Source of the DNA: Druceiella hillmani | Taxonomy: Eukaryota > Arthropoda > Insecta > Lepidoptera > Hepialidae | Direction of reading: 5' to 3' | DNA: 64,000 nucleotides | Assembly (NCBI GenBank): GCA_039881145.1 | Contig: JAYKKI010000023.1 | Location: 2,509,501 to 2,573,500 of the forward strand | Shown here: positions 34,900-46,375 of the stretch, one piece after another | Layout: the number at the start of each line of letters is the position of its first letter | Numbering within the stretch: position 1 is the first letter of the stretch | The notes under the pieces: generated by a model | The model's database searches: none | What the model was told of the DNA's origin: nothing | What the model saw: only the letters and a program-made list of their open reading frames with translations | Translations under genes and position numbers: made by a program

Positions 34900-36130
34900 A
34901 ACTTACGATTTGTGATGAAATATATATCATATAAAATTCTCAATATTGAAGTCACTGTACACATAATAACCTTTCAAGGTATTATTTTCATAATGATACT
35001 GCTCAGACTATTCTTATTTTCGGCCATCGGCACGTTCGAGTAATTAATCATCCCCCTAACCTGACACTCGTAAACTTCGAACTTGTTTGAATAATAAAAG
35101 TATGAATCTATGTCAGTTTATCGCACCCTCCGCAGTTCTGATATATTAGATGGTTAAAAAGACTGAAAGTTTGATATTATTATAACTTTTTTAAACTACA
35201 AAATTATATACCTTTTTTTTGTTTCTCTACAAACAAATAACAGTATAATGTGTAATAAGTATTCAGCTATAATTTTGTAATTTTTTTTCGTACACCTTAA
35301 TTGTCGTTTTTATTCTGTGCATATTAAAAACATATGCAAAATAAGTGTCTTCCTACTGCAAAGCTACTAACGAAGCATTATGCTCGAGATGCAAAAAGTT
35401 GCATGCAAATTATATTTAGAAAAAATGTATTTAGAAGAAATTTGAGAACTTAAATGCATTGAGATTAATTTACACTTTAAAATGCACGAGGAATTACAGA
35501 ATACGTAATTCAGAATCTTTGCAGAATACGTAGGTTTTATTGATACTTGCACATTAACTAAAAAAGATGTTAATTATTTAGGGAACATGCTGTTTGCCAA
35601 ATGCTTATAGTTTATTAAGAAACAAGTGGCGTTCGTAACGGCATTCATCATGCGATTATCAAGGGAGAGATAAATCGGCTAGATAAGAGCATGTCTAGCT
35701 TAGTCTAATATAAAAATGGTGGTAAATAATTTTAATGAGATTCAAATTTTACTATGAAACTTGGTGGGTTCCGATGTTTCCAGTGTTGTGTACGTGTGGT
35801 AGTGATAAATATTTTGGATAACAACTTTCCTAGCTGTATTTGTGACGGACGAATGCCATATATACACGCAAACTTTAATATTGCTATTTGATTTGTTTTA
35901 AGATGCTTCAAAAGGTATTATACTGTGTTAAATGCAAAAATTCTGTTAATAAACAAAACTTTTACTTTACAATACAATTTTAATGTTTCAGTCATATTTA
36001 CTCCCTCAAATATAATCAATTTTAATAAAACACACGTCAACTGAATATTCAAGCTGGCAATCAGAAGGGTACAATGAAACACAATAGACTCGGCGAAACG
36101 AGATAAAAAAAAACGATTCAATCTCATTTT
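34900..36130. other. AT-rich non-coding DNA
   Basis: Nothing recognised apart from CAGAATACGTA occurring twice near 35497 and 35522. Confidence 0.5.
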
Positions 36131-36620
36131 CTCCAAAGCGACATATCGCGGCGCCCACCGCGTCACTCAACAAACCCCATTCGACACACTTAGCCCGCCT
36201 TCCCCCATTCCGTCACGAGCGAACGGAGCGAAATTAAAATATTATATCACTTGCATCGCTCGGGGGCGCCCAATGTCAAATTAATTCGCCGCCCGCCTCC
36301 CACCCGAGCTTCCGCCCCGTGGCGCTCGCCTGCCCGCCCAGCGTAGCGAGCTTCGAGAGCACTTAGCCCCAGCGTAATTAAGGCGACATCACATTCAGCG
36401 GCTCACCTGCACGGACCAGAGCGCGACAACGTCGCTCCCCGCACCACGCTCAATTGGCCCTTACGATAATGAATATTGTAATCTTCGTTAAGTCGGCACA
36501 GTGAATTAATGAATTGTATAAGCCGCGCTGGACGAGATATTTAAGTGTGGCGTAAGTAAATGGGAAATGTGTGTCGCAGTTTCGCGCCGGATCATGATTT
36601 CGCTACATTAAGCGGTAGAT
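36130..36620. other. GC-rich island 9, one of the largest
   Basis: Nearly 0.5 kb with CTCGGGGGCGCCC, CGCCGCCCGCCTCCCACC and GCGCTCGCCTGCCCGCCC, interspersed with TCAAATTAATTCG, GCGTAATTAAGG, GCTCAATTGG and GTGAATTAATGAATTG homeodomain-type cores and a CACCTG E-box (GCTCACCTGCACGG). No coding frame. This is the best single candidate for a conserved developmental enhancer here; that is inference from texture. Confidence 0.45.
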
Positions 36621-36624
36621 AGAG

Positions 36625-37225
36625 TGAAATTTCCCCCAAAGTATTCCTATCTCAGAGGTACGTAATTAAATCTTTGCTTCTCTTCATTATAAATATCAAC
36701 GTAATGGTGATATAAAAAGGTTTCTGCTTATTGCTACACATTTCTGTGAATATGCTGTGTATCAAAGGGAAGTTTTCGATAAATTTGCTATTTTTCTCGA
36801 TTGTTTTGAAATTCTGTTTGTGTTACTAAAGTAAGTTGCTTTTATAAAGTTTTTCGTGAAATTTATAGAAAATATCTTTATCGCTTATGTTGGTGTTACA
36901 CCGATCACTAGTTACCTTGAAAAAAATGTACATCACTCACATTCGAATTTGTAGTTCACTGGCTAGACATACGATAAATTTCAATTAATTCTTACCTATG
37001 TCTGTGTATTAGGTTATCCTATCATTGACCATATCTCCTAAAAAAAAGAAAGAAACGATGGACGCACAAAATAAAACTTTTAAATTACCATTTGTTAACG
37101 ACTTGTTCGTATTTCATAAATAAAATAAAAATCACATATTCTGAAATGAATTTATCAATTGTGGACAAAAATATACCACGAAAGGTGCAAAATGTGACTA
37201 ATGAAACTGTACATCTATTTAGAAG
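36625..37225. other. AT-rich non-coding DNA
   Basis: Nothing recognised. Confidence 0.5.
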
Positions 37226-37232
37226 GGAACTT

Positions 37233-37545
37233 TATGAGAATAACTCACAATTAAATGAAACTACTTTATGTAGCATTATTTCTACTTTCTTTAATTTCTT
37301 TACCACGACCTAGGTTTCGTTGTATTACAACATCTTCAGGTGGGATATTAGCAAAGATCTTATCTTTGCTAGATAGAAGATATTATCTTTGTTAATATCC
37401 CACCTGAAGACGTTGTAATACAACGAAACCTAAGTCATGGTAAAGAAATTAAAGAAAGTAGAAATAATACTACATCACGTAGTTTCATTTAATTGTGAAT
37501 AATGAATTTCTACTAAATTAACGCCAAATATATTCAATATTTCAG
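37233..37545 (+). mobile_element. Foldback element copy 2
   Basis: The left arm runs from CACAATTAAATGAAACTAC to AACATCTTCAGGTGGGATAT and the right arm from ATATCCCACCTGAAGACGTT to GTAGTTTCATTTAATTGTG, with a long imperfect central hairpin built of AGCAAAGAT / ATCTTTG units. The one-sided outer tail GAATAATGAATTTCTACT and AACGCCAAATATATTC follows. No open frame. Confidence 0.9.
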
Positions 37546-37549
37546 AATA

Positions 37550-38880
37550 ACTCACTTAAAAGTTTTTTTTAAGTATAACTTTATCGAAAATAGATATGTC
37601 AAAATAAAAATTTTTATTTAGCAAAGAGTTATCTGCTCCAGAAGCAAACTGATAATGTTCAGCTACTTTCAATGTCTCTCTATGTTTGGACTGCTATTTC
37701 TAACGATGTGTTCTAATCTCCTTTCAGATTCTGTAGATTTATACGGGCGAGATTTTTTATTACACTCATTCGGTTATAGCGCTCCAATTCGATAGGTTGT
37801 GAATTTTGTTACTATTTTGAGCAAAACTATTACAGAATTCAGCCTCCTCTTAATATTTTATATAACATAAGCTTTATATAAATTGTTTAAAGAATATAAA
37901 TTGGAAAATTAGGCTAATTTTATTGAGGCAATTGCAGCGCAATAACACTAAATAAAACACAACTCAATTAGCTTCCGTAGTTTGGAGCATGAAATTGTCT
38001 ATTATATTTTAATTCAAATCCACATCAAAAGGTCTAAAACGAGAAGACGTTTGCTAATTATGCTTTTAGTGTACAAGAATATCGAGGACATCTTCGCACG
38101 TTCGTCAGGGCTAAGACATATCTTATTACGATTCGGCGTATTTGTACATGGAAGTGTTGCAATCTGAGTGTGTACCGATTCTTTCTATTGTCTCGATTCA
38201 TATGTGCTTATTCGACACTTTAATGTGACCGGCTTCCCATCTCCTGTTTCATTGTTCGATTATGGATAGTGTTTTGTTCGCTTTACGTTTAAGACTGCCA
38301 TGTGGGTCATGTCGGTGTTGTGTTGTATCATTATTATATATTGTATCGAAGCAGTTTATCGAGGTTTTTCATTAGGATCGTGTATAAAGATATCATTGTG
38401 AAGTGTAGTTGGAATGGTGGTGAAATAGTACGAAAAAAGTCGTTTATAAAATTTAGTGTCAGTGATTTTTATAGTGGTTTCTATTCGCGTTAATGAGAAA
38501 TGCTCATAAATATTTTCCTTGCTTTCGTTAATTATACAGTTGAAATTGCGGCTATTTTTAACTGATATTTTACTAGGAGTTCAGGTTATGACTTTTTCAA
38601 CGGATATTTGGATTTGGATGTAAGTCTTTTTTAATTTCTTTTGTAGGGGATGTTTTGAACCAAGATATTTATTTTAGTATTATTTCAAGGTGAGTAGTCA
38701 AACAATAAAAAAGAAAAACATCAAATTCGTACTTAGAGTTGTAAAACTATAGGTTCCATAATATTTTCTTACCTGAAAACTGCATATATATAATACAACT
38801 TTTTGATGTGATAATCTAATGAAAGCTAAAATTGTAACTAGCATAAATATGCATAACTTTTATATATATGCACATAAAAA
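37550..38880. other. AT-rich non-coding DNA
   Basis: Nothing recognised. Several 61-63-codon frames have no domain. Confidence 0.5.
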
Positions 38881-39137
38881 ACCTGTCACAAGCGCGTCGG
38901 ACCAAGTATAATTTGAGGTTCCGTTTTTAAGTCACAAATTACTAAATATATTTGCGTGTCGGACCAAGTATAATTTAAGGTTCCGTTGTTAAATCACAAA
39001 TTACTAAATATATTTGCATGTCGGACCAAGTATAATTTAAGATACCGTTGTTAAATCACAAATTACTAAATATATTTGCGTGTCGGACTAAGTATAATTT
39101 TGGGCTCCGTTGATAGTTCATAAATTACAAAACTCAT
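38881..39137 (-). repeat. 62-bp tandem array derived from the end of the GGTTCCGT repeat
   Basis: GTCGGACCAAGTATAATTT recurs at 38896, 38958, 39020 and (one substitution) 39082, spacing exactly 62 bp. The first unit begins AAAAAACCTGTCACAAGCGC and ends GGTTCCGTTTTT, which is the minus-strand form of the closing end of the dispersed repeat seen complete at 1739-2288. Thus a transposon end has been amplified in tandem about four times. Confidence 0.85.
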
Positions 39138-39139
39138 AT

Positions 39140-39920
39140 ATTTTTTATCAATTCTTATATATTATGCTCTTATGTGCCCATAAAGCGGAATAAGATTTCT
39201 AATACCCCGATAGTTGTACCGGTTGTTGCGATTTATTTTCTGTATATATCTAAATTAGATATTGTAAAACATTTATTGATAATTCATGTTAATTTGTCTT
39301 AAGTACCGAAAAGTCAGTCCTCCAGTTATTTTCATCTGCTGTATTTCCACACACTTGAGGGTTTTTTTAAATTCTAAATTTATTGACATTGGATTATTCG
39401 AAACAATTTTATTTGTAAATACAAATCATCAGGATTATTTTCAAATATTTACATAGTTCTGTTTGGAAATGGGGGCGAGGGGGAGGGTGGTACACTTGGC
39501 AAACGTCTTTGAAGCCCAATATTTTAAGTTTAACTTACAGAAACCATGAAGAAAACTGTTAGACCAGTACTGGTCCTTTTTTTTAATCTATAGAGTTAGA
39601 ATTTGTAAAAACCGGTATTTGGACCAGTATCTACAATTGAGACGGGTTTAGCTTCACGTGATAGCAATGCATTGAAAATGAAATTTACATTCTTAGCTTT
39701 TCAATAACCAGCATATATAAGCACACATCCATTTGCATTTGAGTATTTTTATTGAGAGCAACGAAGATTAAAATTTCATTAAACTGTTTTTATTCGGTCT
39801 TTCATTTCGAAAAATATTAACATCTGTGCTTGCGTTAGAAAAATTTTTGAAATTTTGAGAGTGAATTTATATTCTAATATTTTATCACTATGTTCCAAAA
39901 TATGTGAGTAATAATTTGCA
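39140..39920. other. AT-rich non-coding DNA
   Basis: Nothing recognised; GGGGGCGAGGGGGAGGG at about 39470 is an isolated G-rich patch. Confidence 0.5.
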
Positions 39921-39929
39921 TCGGCGGAA

Positions 39930-40335
39930 AGTACGGTAAAAGCTCTGATCCAGCACGCGGGCTCGCCAAAGCTTTACCAAAGCTTTACGCTGTAACCGCA
40001 CTGTTCGCCCGTGACTCATGAGCAATAACCGCGGATGACCGGAGCGGAAGAGAATCGTCCGGCTTCCGGACTCTTTACCTTTGTGTCCCGTCCGGCCTCA
40101 GAGCTTTCATTACGTGCCTTCGTACAGCGTCTTCGGACAGCGGCGAGCTTTTGTTGCAGCTCGGCTAGTTATTTAGTGGGGCGCTGTCTTTGTTCGGGTC
40201 CAGCTTTTGAATTACCCAGAGCTTTGAGTGTGTGCCGGTATAATTTATGAGATTCATTTAGGGGAAGGTCCGGCGCGCGGAGCTGTTGTTAAAAGAGTGG
40301 CGAATTGCTGTTTCGAGCGTCCGAAAACGGCGGCC
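39930..40335. other. GC-rich island 10
   Basis: CCAGCACGCGGGCTCGCC with AAAGCTTTAC twice, AACCGCGGATGACCGGAGC and GCGTCTTCGGACAGCGGCG. The word CAGAGCTTT occurs at about 40098 and 40218 and again in islands 12 and 13. A 71-codon frame at 40035 starts with ATG but has no domain. Regulatory or untranslated-exon function is possible. Confidence 0.4.
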
Positions 40336-40339
40336 TTTC

Positions 40340-41275
40340 TTCTGTTTGGTCAGCTTATTTTTGGTCATTAATGCTTTATGAGGTTCATTTTGTTGTTCAA
40401 ACATTATCTCTATTTTTGTAAAAATGGTATAATACATTTTCTTGTTTGTATGAGTCACACAAGTTGCAACATTATTGTACTTACACGAATGTTATGTTTG
40501 AGACTCATTTCAAGAAGACAAATTAAGTAATTAGTTGCTTAAGTAATTAGGGCTTAGTTGATACGGTTAGCCAAAGATTAACTAATTCGGTTTTTAGAAT
40601 TTCGCAGTTAAACAAGGAAACTTTATAACTTATAGAATATTATTTCTACTTCTGCTTTTACAATTTTAAATTTACAATGTCTAGATCTTTTATAACAGGT
40701 TATCGGCTAGATCCTTTATAACATTGAGGTTTCATTCACCGTTTGTTATTTAAAAGCCTCATTTGTAAAATATCAAGTTCCAAAAGTAATTTGCAATGTA
40801 TTCCCCCTTCCCCTTCTAATTTTTGATACATATGATTAAACCTTGTTATCAGTTTATATATAGTTTTTTGTGTGAAAGCGGTGGTAAATTGTTCTCAGAC
40901 CGAGGGATGTTCACTATAAAATGAAATGGGGGTAGGTTAAAAAAAATGAAAATATTTTCATACTAAATTTTTACAGTGTAGTTTATCGAGTATTATATAA
41001 ATTCCGAGTAAGTGTCGTAGCATATATTTTGTAAACTGTTTAAGCTTTTATCATGGAACAATTTCTTAATCGCCGTTGCAGATATAGATGCGGCATAATA
41101 TATTTTAAGACAGCGTTAGTTGGTACATCGTTGACAATTTATAAAATAAAACTAGTTAAGTATGGCTGAAACTCTCACTTAGGTTTTCACCCACATACGA
41201 ACATTTTAAGTTACTTAGAATTTCTGTTAATCCATTTACAAATACTAGTGTTCGCTAAGTGGTCGAAATTAGACC
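40340..41275. other. AT-rich non-coding DNA
   Basis: Nothing recognised. Confidence 0.5.
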
Positions 41276-41279
41276 ATAA

Positions 41280-41660
41280 ACATTATTGAAAATTTGAGTT
41301 ATCCTGAAATTTTCAATATATGAATTAAAATTTTCAATATGTGAATCAAATATATGAATTTCCCAAATTGTTTTTATTCATAACACTAAAGCTCATCAGT
41401 AACTACCAAACAAAAAAATAAAATCGGTTGACAAACAGAGGCATTGTCTCCTTAACTATTTTTCCTTTGCCTACTTAAATAATATTATTGAAAATTTGAG
41501 ATATACAAATTTTCCAAATTTTTTTTTAATGATAACACTAAACCTCGTCAATAGCTAACATTTTACAAAAAAAAACTATAACAAAAAAAGAAAAAAATCG
41601 GTTGACAGAGGTGAAAATGGTACTTAACTGTTTTGTCTTCGCCTATTTATATAATGATTA
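41280..41660 (+). repeat. Diverged tandem duplication, about 200 bp
   Basis: ATTATTGAAAATTTGAG (41282, 41484), TAACACTAAA.CTC, AAAATCGGTTGACA and GCCTA.TTA.ATAAT occur in the same order in both halves; the offset shrinks from about 202 to 175 bp. Confidence 0.75.
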
Positions 41661-41671
41661 ATGTTACTTTT

Positions 41672-41675
<4 letters not shown>

Positions 41676-41754
<79 letters not shown>
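41676..41754. repeat. (TA)n, left half of a split microsatellite
   Basis: TA repeats with one TATGTATA interruption. Together with 42171-42242, which has a similar interruption, it flanks the Helitron-like element exactly. Confidence 0.95.
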
Positions 41755-41757
<3 letters not shown>

Positions 41758-42170
41758 TCATCATCATCATATATATTAATACGCTAAGGTTAAGATGTTA
41801 CACTCCCTTTTTAGAAAAAACCTCACAACTAATCCACATAAATTATTTTATAGATAATTGCTTGCTCTACCGGCATCCACAACTAAAAAAATTATTATTG
41901 CTATTGTTTTTGCAAATTAATTAATTATTAAAATTATATACACAAAACAGCAATGCTGCCATCTGACGGCTCAACGTCAATATGATTGACGGTCGGTAAA
42001 ATTTTTGTTTAATTTCAAATCCATTCACGTATAAATAAAGTGGCGCTTTAGCTCAATGCTTTTGATACTTGCGCCTCTATATGTCAATTTTAGTAAAATA
42101 TTTGTTTAATCTGTCATCTGAGCTTCATAATGGAATAAATAATGCGAAGACTTCGCACGGGTCACGCTAG
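41755..42170 (+). mobile_element. Non-autonomous Helitron-like element inserted in a (TA)n tract
   Basis: The right end has the Helitron signature: a perfect hairpin TGCGAAGACTTCGCA (42143-42157), then nine bases, then CTAG (42167-42170), followed by host T. The left end begins with TC (41755) after host A, so the element sits between A and T without target duplication, as Helitrons do. At 416 bp it has no Rep/helicase coding. A second small hairpin CGTCAATATGATTGACG lies at 41975-41991. The right end is well supported; the left end is inferred from the microsatellite boundary, and the TCATCATCATCAT run there could instead be a retrotransposon tail. Confidence 0.65.

Positions 42171-42242
<72 letters not shown>
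42171..42242. repeat. (TA)n, right half of a split microsatellite
   Basis: About 72 bp of TA repeats with a single TATGTATA break, starting immediately after the CTAG end of the Helitron-like element. Confidence 0.95.
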
Positions 42243-42245
<3 letters not shown>

Positions 42246-42589
42246 ACTAATATATATTTCACAGGCATAAAAATATCGTGAACTTCTCCGAAACTGTGAG
42301 ATTTAGAATCATCGTTGTAATATTTCGATAAACTTTAGGTCAATTTTTAGTAGCGCTTTTTATTAATAATTTTGACTTGGAGTTTTGGGAAATGGAACAT
42401 GCTTTTATGGACATTTTCATCAATATCTTTATGATTAAATATATCTTACATACAATTTTAAGAAAGTTTGAGTTTTGGAATCCATATAAGGCGCTGTTTA
42501 ATTTTTGTTATCGAATGCATGGAATTTCGAAAAAAAAATTAATCCTCGTCTAAAATCGTAATATAAATGATTTAGTGGTTACTTTGAAG

Positions 42590-42740
42590 ATATATCTAGA
42601 TTAAAATACTTAAACAGTACGTCAAATTTCATGTTTTTTTGTCAACGAGTTCCAGAGAAAACAATTTATGACAGATGGATGCACACGTGAGTAACCTTAC
42701 AAGGATTCTCTTTTTTTTTTCTTTCGAGATACAGAACCCT
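42590..42740 (-). mobile_element. GGTTCCGT-family repeat, fragment
   Basis: On the minus strand GGGTTCTGTATCTCGAAAG, AATCCTTGTAAGGTTACTC, CGTGTGCATCCATCTGTC and AAATTTGACGTACTG follow the family order. Confidence 0.55.
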
Positions 42741-42904
42741 AATGATCCAATTATAGTGAACACCACAAAATAAAAGAGATAATTTGATAAGTAAAAATTG
42801 AAAAGAGCACAAATCTAAACACGTAGTCTATTGTTTTAAAGGATCTGCGTTGCTTTGTTATTATGAAAACTTTTTGGATTAATTACACAAAGTGTACAAA
42901 CTTT

Positions 42905-43320
42905 TCCAAAATAGCCCTACGGGTCCCGTGGAGTGAAACTTTGCTCAGGTGCCATATTTTCTCCGAGGCAATGCGAATGTCGTAAAAGCGCGAAGGGTAA
43001 TCGAATTAAATTATTTCTAATCGAAAGCTCGAGTTACGCGCTCGCCGGGCGGCGGTGGCGCCCGCCCCAGCCGACGCCCGCCCTAGTCGGCGAGCTTTCG
43101 CTAGTTACATCGAATTAATAATCGTCGTTGACGCTACGGCAAGTCGTTTGATACGTTTATTAATTCAGTTAAGTTAAATATAATATTGCGTAGGTGAATT
43201 TTTACGGCGTTCTGCGAATTCACATTTAAGGGCGAACGGCCGGGCTTAATTAAATAATGTGAATTTTATGAAGAGCCAGTCTCTGGAGCCGGGCGGAATT
43301 AAATGGAGTGTCTGTTCATT
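42905..43320. other. GC-rich island 11 with 10-bp inverted repeat
   Basis: CGAAAGCTCG (43022-43031) faces CGAGCTTTCG (43091-43100) across a very GC-rich centre (CGCCGGGCGGCGGTGGCGCC). Around it are TCGAATTAAATTATTTC, ACATCGAATTAATAATCG, GTTTATTAATTCAG and CTTAATTAAATAATG cores. A 61-codon ATG-less frame crosses it and is not called. Confidence 0.45.
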
Positions 43321-43494
43321 TTTTGATGATGTAAATTTTCATTAGATATTTTTATTAATGTGAAGGTCTTTTTTATATGTGTCTACGGAATTGATTAGTC
43401 CATAATTTTGGTATGATTTTAATTTAATTCAGCATTTCGAAATGGACTCATTAGTTGGAAGAGTGGTGGTGTTGGTATTTTACATTTTTATTTG

Positions 43495-43740
43495 GTTTAT
43501 TGTAGAAACATGAAAACATGGACGATAAAAAAGGCCGAAAGTGACCCCATTGAGCCTTTCGAGATGTGGTGCTGGGTGAATTCTCTCCGTACAAACAAGC
43601 CCATACTTCGTGAGCTTAACATCAAGGCCAGGCTTTCCACTATCTGCTTACGAAGGATCCTGGTATTATTTGGACACATCGCACGGAAGGACGGAAACGA
43701 CCACGGCGGCGGAGCCCTGATTGAATATATTCTCCCCCAT
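43495..43740 (+). pseudogene. Non-LTR retrotransposon ORF fragment (C-terminal endonuclease/reverse transcriptase protein)
   Basis: The + frame reads TWTIKKAESDPIEPFEMWCW, then NSLRTNKPILRELNIKARLS, then TICLRRILVLFGHIARKDGN. This is the conserved C-terminal stretch of insect endonuclease/reverse-transcriptase polyproteins (WTLKKAD...FEMWCW...ILRFFGHIARK), recognised from memory. Relative to the family about ten residues after MWCW are missing and the frame diverges after the ARKDGN segment. Only some 80 codons remain, with no reverse-transcriptase core, so it is a dead fragment. Clade is not assigned. Confidence 0.8.
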
Positions 43741-43884
43741 TATATAGTAGTCTTAAAACATATATGAAATAAGTTAAAAAGACGGGTGGTATTCACATTA
43801 CGAAGGTTTCATGTATATTTATGCACTTATAAATACTTAAGGGTACATTGTATTTCTATTAAGATATTTGCAATTATTAATTTT

Positions 43885-43955
43885 TCACAACGTAAATATA
43901 TAGCCCAACGTAAATATATTTTTCACAACGTAAATATATATCTTCCACAAGCGTA
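43885..43955 (+). repeat. CAACGTAAATATAT short repeat, three copies
   Basis: CACAACGTAAATATATA occurs at about 43887, 43911 (as CCCAACG) and 43925, irregularly spaced. Confidence 0.7.
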
Positions 43956-44072
43956 AAAACCTGGTGCATATTTAACAAATTTTAACATCTAGAATCATCG
44001 CCATGATTTTCCTACAACATTTGCGTAGACTTCTGAAAATTCCGTCTTTTTTCATAAATTAGTTTCTGTAGT

Positions 44073-44450
44073 CTCAGAATAGGGAGGTTGAGATATTTTC
44101 TGTAGATATTCTATATCTGTCCCTATTCCGAAAATAGGGAAGTGGTGGTTTCTCAAGTCTTGGAATAGGAAGTTCTGTAGCCTCGGAATGGAAGGTGAAG
44201 AATAGGGAGGTGGAGATATTTCCTTTAGATATTCTATATCTGTCCCTATTCCGAAAATAGGGAAGTGGTGGTTTCTCAAGTCTCGGAATAGGGAGTTCTG
44301 TAGCCTCGGAATGGGAGGTGGAGAATAGGGAGGTGAAGATATTTTCTGTAGATATTCTATATCTGTCCCTAATCCGAAAATAGAGAAGTGGTGGTTTCTC
44401 AAGTGTCGGAATAGGAGGTGCTGTAGCCTCGGAAAGGGGAGGTGGAGAGT
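44073..44450 (-). repeat. 123-bp tandem repeat, three copies, open in two minus-strand frames
   Basis: TAGATATTCTATATCTGTCC starts at 44103, 44226 and 44349, spacing exactly 123 bp (41 codons). Because of this, two overlapping minus-strand frames of 116 and 127 codons stay open, with 41-residue repeats such as FGIGTDIEYL in one frame and RNRDRYRIS in the other. There is no signal peptide or known domain and no clear start context. I call it a minisatellite; a repetitive peptide cannot be excluded. Confidence 0.85.
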
Positions 44451-44639
44451 TTTGCATATTTTTCAGTATTTATCGGAAGATATAATACCTAAAATTAAGA
44501 AAAATATTTTAAAAATCTTGTAACTAGCCTTTGGAAATTATAGTCCACACTACACATAGAATTGAAAAAAAAACTGGAGTAATTAATTCGCCCTATTAAA
44601 ATTCCCTTATAAATATTTTTAAGTAATATATGTTTTTTT

Positions 44640-44755
44640 AATGTGCCAAATTTTATGTTTCTACCTCAAGCGTTCTTGATAAAAACGCCTACGATAGACG
44701 GACAGGAGAATTATAATAGTTCCGTTTTTCCTTTTGAGTTACTACCTAAAATGGT
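44640..44755 (-). mobile_element. GGTTCCGT-family repeat, fragment
   Basis: Minus-strand AAAAGGAAAAACGGAACTAT, CTCCTGTCCGTCTATCG and then AAACATAAAATTTGGCACA follow the family order; the opening GGGTTCC is lost. Confidence 0.5.
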
Positions 44756-44759
44756 ATAA

Positions 44760-46260
44760 ATATGTGGATCTAGGTCTCATGGTCTGTATATTTTGAAAAT
44801 GAATATTGGCGGAACCAGTTTAATGTTGATAAAGTCAAATTTTCTTATTCGCCAAAATGGCTTTATCGACAATAAAATCGCTTTACTGATACATTTAATT
44901 CTTGTGACGTCTGCTTTTTCTTACTCTAAAGTTTTTCTTCGTACTTTTCTTCGACACGCGGCCTATTTATTATCGTTGTATACCAAACTGGAAACACTAA
45001 CCTAAATGTATTGTTTAATTAATAAGTTTATTATACAAGTTATAGGTAACCTCCGCCCATTTGGCAAACACCTTTATTGAAATTGTTTATCTAAGTTTGG
45101 GTTTATAGAACCGAAAGTAACATAACGAAGTAAGATCAGGGGCGTATTGAGTAGTTGTGAGAAATATCGCCTCGCCTCGTTACTACAGAAATTGGCTAAA
45201 AATGACTAAATTTAGTTTCCTATTTCGAAGTTTTCTTCAAGCCTGTTCCAGATATGTGAACCTGCATAATATTTTAAAAGTAATCTTAAAAAAAGTATCT
45301 CTTTACATGTTGCCAAAAATTCTGGTAAATTTAAAATGTCGCTGCGTGGGTGTATTGAAACACCTAGAAACTTCAACTATGTGTTTCTTAATATTGCTCT
45401 CTAGAATTATTAGTTAAAACTTTCGAACAACTGGAATACAACAAAACTCCAATATAATAATGAACTTTTGAAATTTTTCACTTTGTACAAAATGCGGATG
45501 AATCTTAAGGAAATTTTATTCTTAACTGTTTCACTAGGTTAAAATTAACTATGAAATAAGTTAGACTGGTATTTAAACGCTTTATGAGTCTATTAACTTT
45601 AAAGGTCGTTTGAAAAACTTTTTCCTCTCGTAACTCTTCCTGATTTTTCTTTTTTCTCTTCTATATTCTAGTTAAAACGTTGTTTTTTCCTTTTTTCTCG
45701 CACGTCGCAGTTTATATTTATTTCTAATGGTATTTTGTTTATTTTGTTTTTGTGTTCACAATCTATAATAGTCTCAAGCTATAAAATATTTTAAGACACA
45801 AGACTTTGTGTGACTGGAAAAGGTCTGATAGTAAATAAGTTCGTCAAATCTATTTGTAAATAAATAAAGAAAACACGCTAAAAGTAACTGCTGGAGCTTC
45901 ATAATTGCTACTGACTAGAGTGAACTTATTGAAACAAATAAAACCTATAAAGTTGGAGTAGACGATAGGAGGGTCACACTTAGGTAAATATAAATGGATT
46001 TTAAACATTTACAGTTCCATTTAAGTATATACAAATATTCATATTATTGTTCACTGTGTAATTATATTACTCAATGTATCTTTCATAGGTCCACAAATAT
46101 AAAATTCTTACAAATGATGAGAAAATAGGTTCGGCGCTTTCCCAATTAATAAAGTCACAAGATAAAAAAATTCTAATATTTCATTTACGTTCTCGGGAAT
46201 TTTAATATAAATATTTTTAAATTTTAATTATTGACATTTATGTAGATTAATATACTTTAT
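44760..46260. other. AT-rich non-coding DNA
   Basis: No gene recognised. An 86-codon frame at 45157 and a 70-codon frame at 44793 have no domain. Confidence 0.5.
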
Positions 46261-46304
46261 TATTACGTCAAATTAAAAAATTTCTTCGTCAAACGATCCG
46301 TGAG

Positions 46305-46375
46305 AAAAACAGCCATGATGCGACGCGTCATGATGAGACGCGATGATGAAACAGTCATGATGAGACGCGGCGGCA
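46305..46375 (+). repeat. CATGATGAGACGCG short repeat
   Basis: CATGATGCGACGCG, CATGATGAGACGCG and CATGATGAGACGCG with a GATGATGAAACAGT spacer, three irregular copies in an otherwise AT-rich region. Confidence 0.75.
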
